A stretch of DNA of 6,253 nucleotides from an uncultured Cellvibrionales bacterium (lineage in GTDB: Bacteria; Pseudomonadota; Gammaproteobacteria; Pseudomonadales; UBA7434), in the NCBI GenBank assembly GCA_937897785.1, contig CALCNB010000287.1, forward strand, positions 1-6,253, given 5' to 3'. Of this stretch, positions 5,872 through 6,253 are shown piece after piece; within the stretch, counting starts at the first letter, position 1; the number at the start of each line of letters is the position of its first letter. The position numbers were made by a program, and so were the translations under genes. The notes below the pieces were generated by a model. That model made no database searches, was not told where the DNA came from, and saw nothing but the letters and a program-made list of their open reading frames with translations.

Positions 5872-6253
5872 TCCGCTCTAAGCGGCGATGCGCAGGAAAG
5901 TAGTCATTGATCGGCTTGTGCTGTGTGCTGCGATTATCCCAAATAGCAATGCTATCCGGCTGCCAAGCAAAACGACAACTGTACTCTGGCGTTCGAATAT
6001 GCTCAAAAATAAACGCTAATAAGGCATCACTCTCCGATCGACTGAGCCCTTCAATATGACGAGTAAATAACTCGTTGACGAAAATAACCGACTTACCGCT
6101 TTCTGGGTGTATTCGAATCACCGGATGACGAACAGGCGGATTATCGACGAGCGCTTGAGCAAGGCGTTGTTGGCCACCTGGCTCAGCCAAACTCTCTTTA
6201 AAACCATAACTAAAATCATGCACGGCTGTTAGGGTCGATAAAAAATCCTGCAT
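5843..6253 (-). CDS. TauD/TfdA-family Fe(II)/2-oxoglutarate dioxygenase, C-terminal part (5' end outside window)
   Basis: The last 136 codons of a gene entering from the right edge. The encoded half has the TauD-type features VRHPVIRIHPESGK (41-54), IFVNELFTRHI (57-67) and, near the end, WDNRSTQH (105-112). H112 is the distal iron ligand. R123 and R127 lie 11 and 15 residues further on, the spacing of the 2-oxoglutarate and substrate arginines in E. coli TauD as I know it. These enzymes couple 2-oxoglutarate decarboxylation to hydroxylation, for example releasing sulfite and aminoacetaldehyde from taurine. The first HxD iron motif should lie upstream, beyond the window. The ATG at 6251-6253 is therefore almost surely an internal methionine, since family members have about 270-300 residues. 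Substrate choice (taurine, another sulfonate, sulfate ester or aryloxy acid) cannot be told from this half. The TAG stop lies inside the 3' end of the convergent hydrolase gene. Confidence 0.87.
   Translation of the reverse strand: MQDFLSTLTAVHDFSYGFKESLAEPGGQQRLAQALVDNPPVRHPVIRIHPESGKSVIFVNELFTRHIEGLSRSESDALLAFIFEHIRTPEYSCRFAWQPDSIAIWDNRSTQHKPINDYFPAHRRLERITIDGDLPY

Noticed and set aside
6251..6253. ATG at the right edge as the true start of the dioxygenase
   Set aside because: The visible protein lacks the N-terminal HxD iron motif and is about half the family length, so this is an internal methionine of a gene cut by the window edge.

Overview
The window looks like chromosomal DNA of a free-living, probably marine-type gammaproteobacterium. 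By eye the base composition is moderate (GC in the mid-40s, not computed). The pointers are a Gram-negative YfaZ-type outer-membrane protein, a sodium/proton-coupled AGCS amino-acid carrier, a TauD-type dioxygenase and E. coli-like sigma70 and Shine-Dalgarno signals. The species cannot be named. No RNA gene, CRISPR array, insertion sequence or phage gene is visible.

Left part (1-2052, minus strand): a perfect palindromic terminator (48-81) closes a two-gene unit. Its promoter-proximal gene is a small YfaZ-family outer-membrane protein (1432-2001). It is followed after 43 bp by a full-length O-acetylhomoserine sulfhydrylase, MetY (116-1387). A well-formed sigma70 promoter (TATAAT at 2025-2030, TTGAAC at 2047-2052) lies just upstream of the YfaZ gene. 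Its position shows that translation starts at the ATG at 2001 and not at the upstream TTG at 2025. An inverted repeat covers the -35 box.

Middle (2002-2292): a 291-bp divergent intergenic region. It holds the minus-strand promoter, an AT-rich stretch with only a weak plus-strand promoter candidate, and a clean 6-6-6 inverted repeat (2243-2260) just ahead of the transporter gene. This is where regulation of both divergent units must occur.

Right part (2293-5871, plus strand): three tightly spaced genes, presumably one operon. They encode an AGCS alanine/glycine:cation symporter, a complete aldehyde dehydrogenase and a class I glutamine-amidotransferase-like hydrolase with an intact Cys-His-Glu triad. 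Importer, aldehyde oxidiser and gamma-glutamyl-type hydrolase together suggest catabolism of an imported amino compound or amine, possibly through gamma-glutamylated intermediates as in the Puu putrescine or Ipu isopropylamine routes. The ligase and oxidase such a route needs are not in the window, so the substrate is open.

Right edge (5843-6253, minus strand): the C-terminal half of a TauD/TfdA-type Fe(II)/2-oxoglutarate dioxygenase runs in from beyond the window. Its 3' end overlaps the 3' end of the hydrolase gene by 29 bp, tail to tail.

Most of the window is ordinary metabolism. The points most worth a second look are the undefined three-gene catabolic module, the two operator-like repeats in the divergent region, and the overlapping convergent gene ends.
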